A DNA stretch of 5,436 bases from NCBI GenBank assembly GCA_043808565.1, contig JAZDEQ010000072.1, positions 1 through 5,436 of the forward strand, written 5' to 3'. The notes under the pieces are model-generated. The model was not told the DNA's origin, made no database searches, and was given only the letters and a program-made list of their open reading frames with translations. The DNA comes from UBA12403 sp043808565 (lineage in GTDB: Bacteria; Patescibacteriota; Patescibacteriia; UBA9934; GWF2-40-263). A program made the translations under genes and the position numbers. Shown here piece by piece: positions 4,938-5,436 of this stretch. Within the stretch, counting starts at the first letter, position 1; each line of letters starts with the position of its first letter.

Positions 4938-4973
4938 GGAAAAGTTGATTAAAATTAATTTTTCCGTTAGAGT
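4938..4973 (+). promoter_or_regulatory. Possible promoter of the tRNA-Leu locus, within a 12-bp hairpin
   Basis: TTGATT (4945-4950), a 17-base spacer and TAGAGT (4968-4973) give a start near 4980, just before the broken tRNA-Leu at 4983. The -35 part lies inside a hairpin (4938-4949 with 4954-4965: ten Watson-Crick and two wobble pairs). Both hexamers match consensus at only 4 of 6 positions. Confidence 0.3.
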
Positions 4974-4996
4974 TTTCCTGTTGGGCGAGTGGCGGA

Positions 4997-5027
4997 ACCC
5001 TCCTTCGCTCGGGCTTCGGCAGGGCAA
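4997..5027. repeat. Palindrome-family insert in the D-loop of the tRNA-Leu copy
   Basis: The 31-base insert starts ACCCTCC, contains TTCGCTCGGG and TTCGGCAGGG, and ends GGGCAA(G). CCCT and AGGG at its ends can pair, but the inside pairs poorly. Its end and its place, just before the D-loop GGTA, match the insert in the tRNA-Gly fragment. The exact borders can shift by a base or two. Confidence 0.65.
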
Positions 5028-5078
5028 GCTGGTATACGCGCTAGCCTTAGGAGCTAGTTCCCAAAAGGATTGAGAGTT

Positions 5079-5131
5079 TCCGCCTTCGTCAGGCCACTTC
5101 GGCGGACCCGCCAAAGCCCAGCGGCGGCGGG
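5079..5131. repeat. Double hairpin insert in the T-loop of the tRNA-Leu copy
   Basis: Two adjacent hairpins fill the insert: TCCGCC (5079-5084) with GGCGGA (5101-5106), and CCCGCC (5107-5112) with GGCGGG (5126-5131). The first has the same outer arm type as the insert in the tRNA-Gly fragment (TCCACC/GGCGGA). The insert falls between the second and third bases of the T-loop. Confidence 0.75.
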
Positions 5132-5163
5132 CGAGTCTCTTTACTTCGTTTAAAATTAAAAAT

Positions 5164-5249
5164 GCTGGAGTGGCGGAATTGGTATACGCGCTAGCCTTAG
5201 GAGCTAGTTCCCAAAAGGATTGAGGGTTCGAGTCCCTCCTCCAGCACCA
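5164..5249 (+). tRNA. tRNA-Leu(TAG)
   Basis: Acceptor strands GCTGGAG (5164-5170) and CTCCAGC (5239-5245) pair perfectly, with discriminator A and encoded CCA (5247-5249). Anticodon stem CTAGC/GCTAG closes the loop CTTAGGA, so the anticodon is TAG, reading CUA and probably other CUN leucine codons. A class II variable arm (TCC-CAAAA-GGA) and T-arm GAGGG-TTCGAGT-CCCTC are intact. It is the working partner of the broken copy upstream. No canonical terminator follows directly. Confidence 0.97.
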
Positions 5250-5263
5250 TTAAATTCAACCTC

Positions 5264-5419
5264 AAACCCTTTGTCTTGCGCGTGATTCTGACAGTAGGTA
5301 AAAAGAAACCGTAGCCAATTTTGCCTTATTCTTCGCCAGGAAGAATCTAGCAAAGGCGGTTTGCATAAGATAATAATACAAGAGGAGTAACGCAATCCGT
5401 AGCGATAGACAAAGGGTTT
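5264..5419. repeat. 156-base inverted-repeat structure after tRNA-Leu(TAG)
   Basis: AAACCCTTTGTC (5264-5275) is the exact reverse complement of 5408-5419, and TTGCG (5276-5280) can pair with CGCAA (5391-5395). Inside, a second imperfect hairpin spans 5306-5362 with paired steps AAACC/GGTTT, GCC/GGC, TTTGC/GCAAA and ATTCTTC/GAAGAAT around GCCAG. No convincing protein is encoded. It may be a fold-back mobile element, or a structured RNA made from the tRNA promoter; T5 follows the last arm on the plus strand. It matches no RNA family that I can recognise. Confidence 0.65.
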
Positions 5420-5436
5420 TTCTACAAAGGCTTTTT

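Larger units (their letters stand above)
4983..5141 (+). pseudogene. tRNA-Leu(TAG) pseudogene with hairpin inserts in D-loop and T-loop
   Basis: GGGCGAG (4983-4989) and TGGCGGA look like the start of a tRNA-Leu. The block 5030-5074 is identical over 45 bases to 5180-5224 of the intact tRNA-Leu(TAG), exactly 150 bases downstream, and includes anticodon loop CTTAGGA and the variable arm. A 31-base insert splits the D-loop (about 4997-5027) and a 53-base insert splits the T-loop (5079-5131). Removing the T-loop insert restores TT+CGAGT, the same T-loop as in the intact gene, with a GAGAG/CTCTT stem. The 3' acceptor strand CTCGCCC and CCA are absent; only a loosely pairing TTCGTTT follows at 5145. 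It is most likely non-functional. Confidence 0.8.

Noticed and set aside
4803..5114. Minus-strand frame of 103 codons
   Set aside because: It crosses the right arm of a fold-back and the antisense of the broken tRNA-Leu. Composition and motifs do not look like a protein.
4983..5151. Functional tRNA-Leu whose loop inserts are introns
   Set aside because: The 3' acceptor strand and CCA are missing. TTCGTTT at 5145-5151 would pair with the 5' strand mostly by wobble and leaves three extra bases.
5204..5395. Minus-strand frame of 63 codons ending in GAGGGTRTLNPFGN
   Set aside because: The end is antisense tRNA-Leu, and the rest covers an inverted-repeat structure. There is no start context or recognisable family.

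Overview
The window looks like a piece of a small-genome bacterium of the Candidatus Patescibacteria (CPR) type. This is inferred from four things: a lamin-tail-domain (LTD) surface protein with an acidic, repeat-rich linker; small coiled-coil and hypothetical proteins of the kind common there; no clear Shine-Dalgarno sequence before any of the four genes; and many short palindromic repeats lying in and around tRNA genes. No taxonomic marker gene is present, so the assignment is tentative.

Layout. Bases 1-139 are a fold-back element with perfect 19-base terminal inverted repeats. A plus-strand tRNA block follows: tRNA-Leu(TAA), a broken 5' piece of tRNA-Gly with a hairpin in its D-loop, an intact tRNA-Gly(GCC), a terminator, then a palindromic element ending in a copy of the tRNA-Gly 3' end. 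From 636 to 4651 four genes lie on the minus strand. In transcription order they are a 991-residue secreted, membrane-anchored LTD/OB-fold protein, a 71-residue small protein overlapping its end by 41 bases, a 74-residue relative of that small protein, and a 159-residue heptad-repeat coiled-coil protein closed by a minus-strand terminator. A 65-base fold-back separates the two small genes.

From 4652 to 5436 there is no protein gene. This part holds a 16-base perfect palindrome upstream of the LTD gene, a 156-base fold-back element, a tRNA-Leu(TAG) copy broken by hairpin insertions in both its D-loop and its T-loop, an intact tRNA-Leu(TAG) exactly 150 bases further on, and a second 156-base inverted-repeat structure.

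The unifying theme is palindromic repeats. They sit inside tRNA loops (two D-loops and one T-loop), beside tRNA ends, between genes, and in frame inside the linker of the LTD protein, where they encode the peptide PFDSAQGL. In both damaged tRNA families an intact copy is kept nearby. The protein genes could form one transcription unit whose main product is a surface protein that may bind nucleic acid or other cell-surface ligands, but the sequence does not prove this role.
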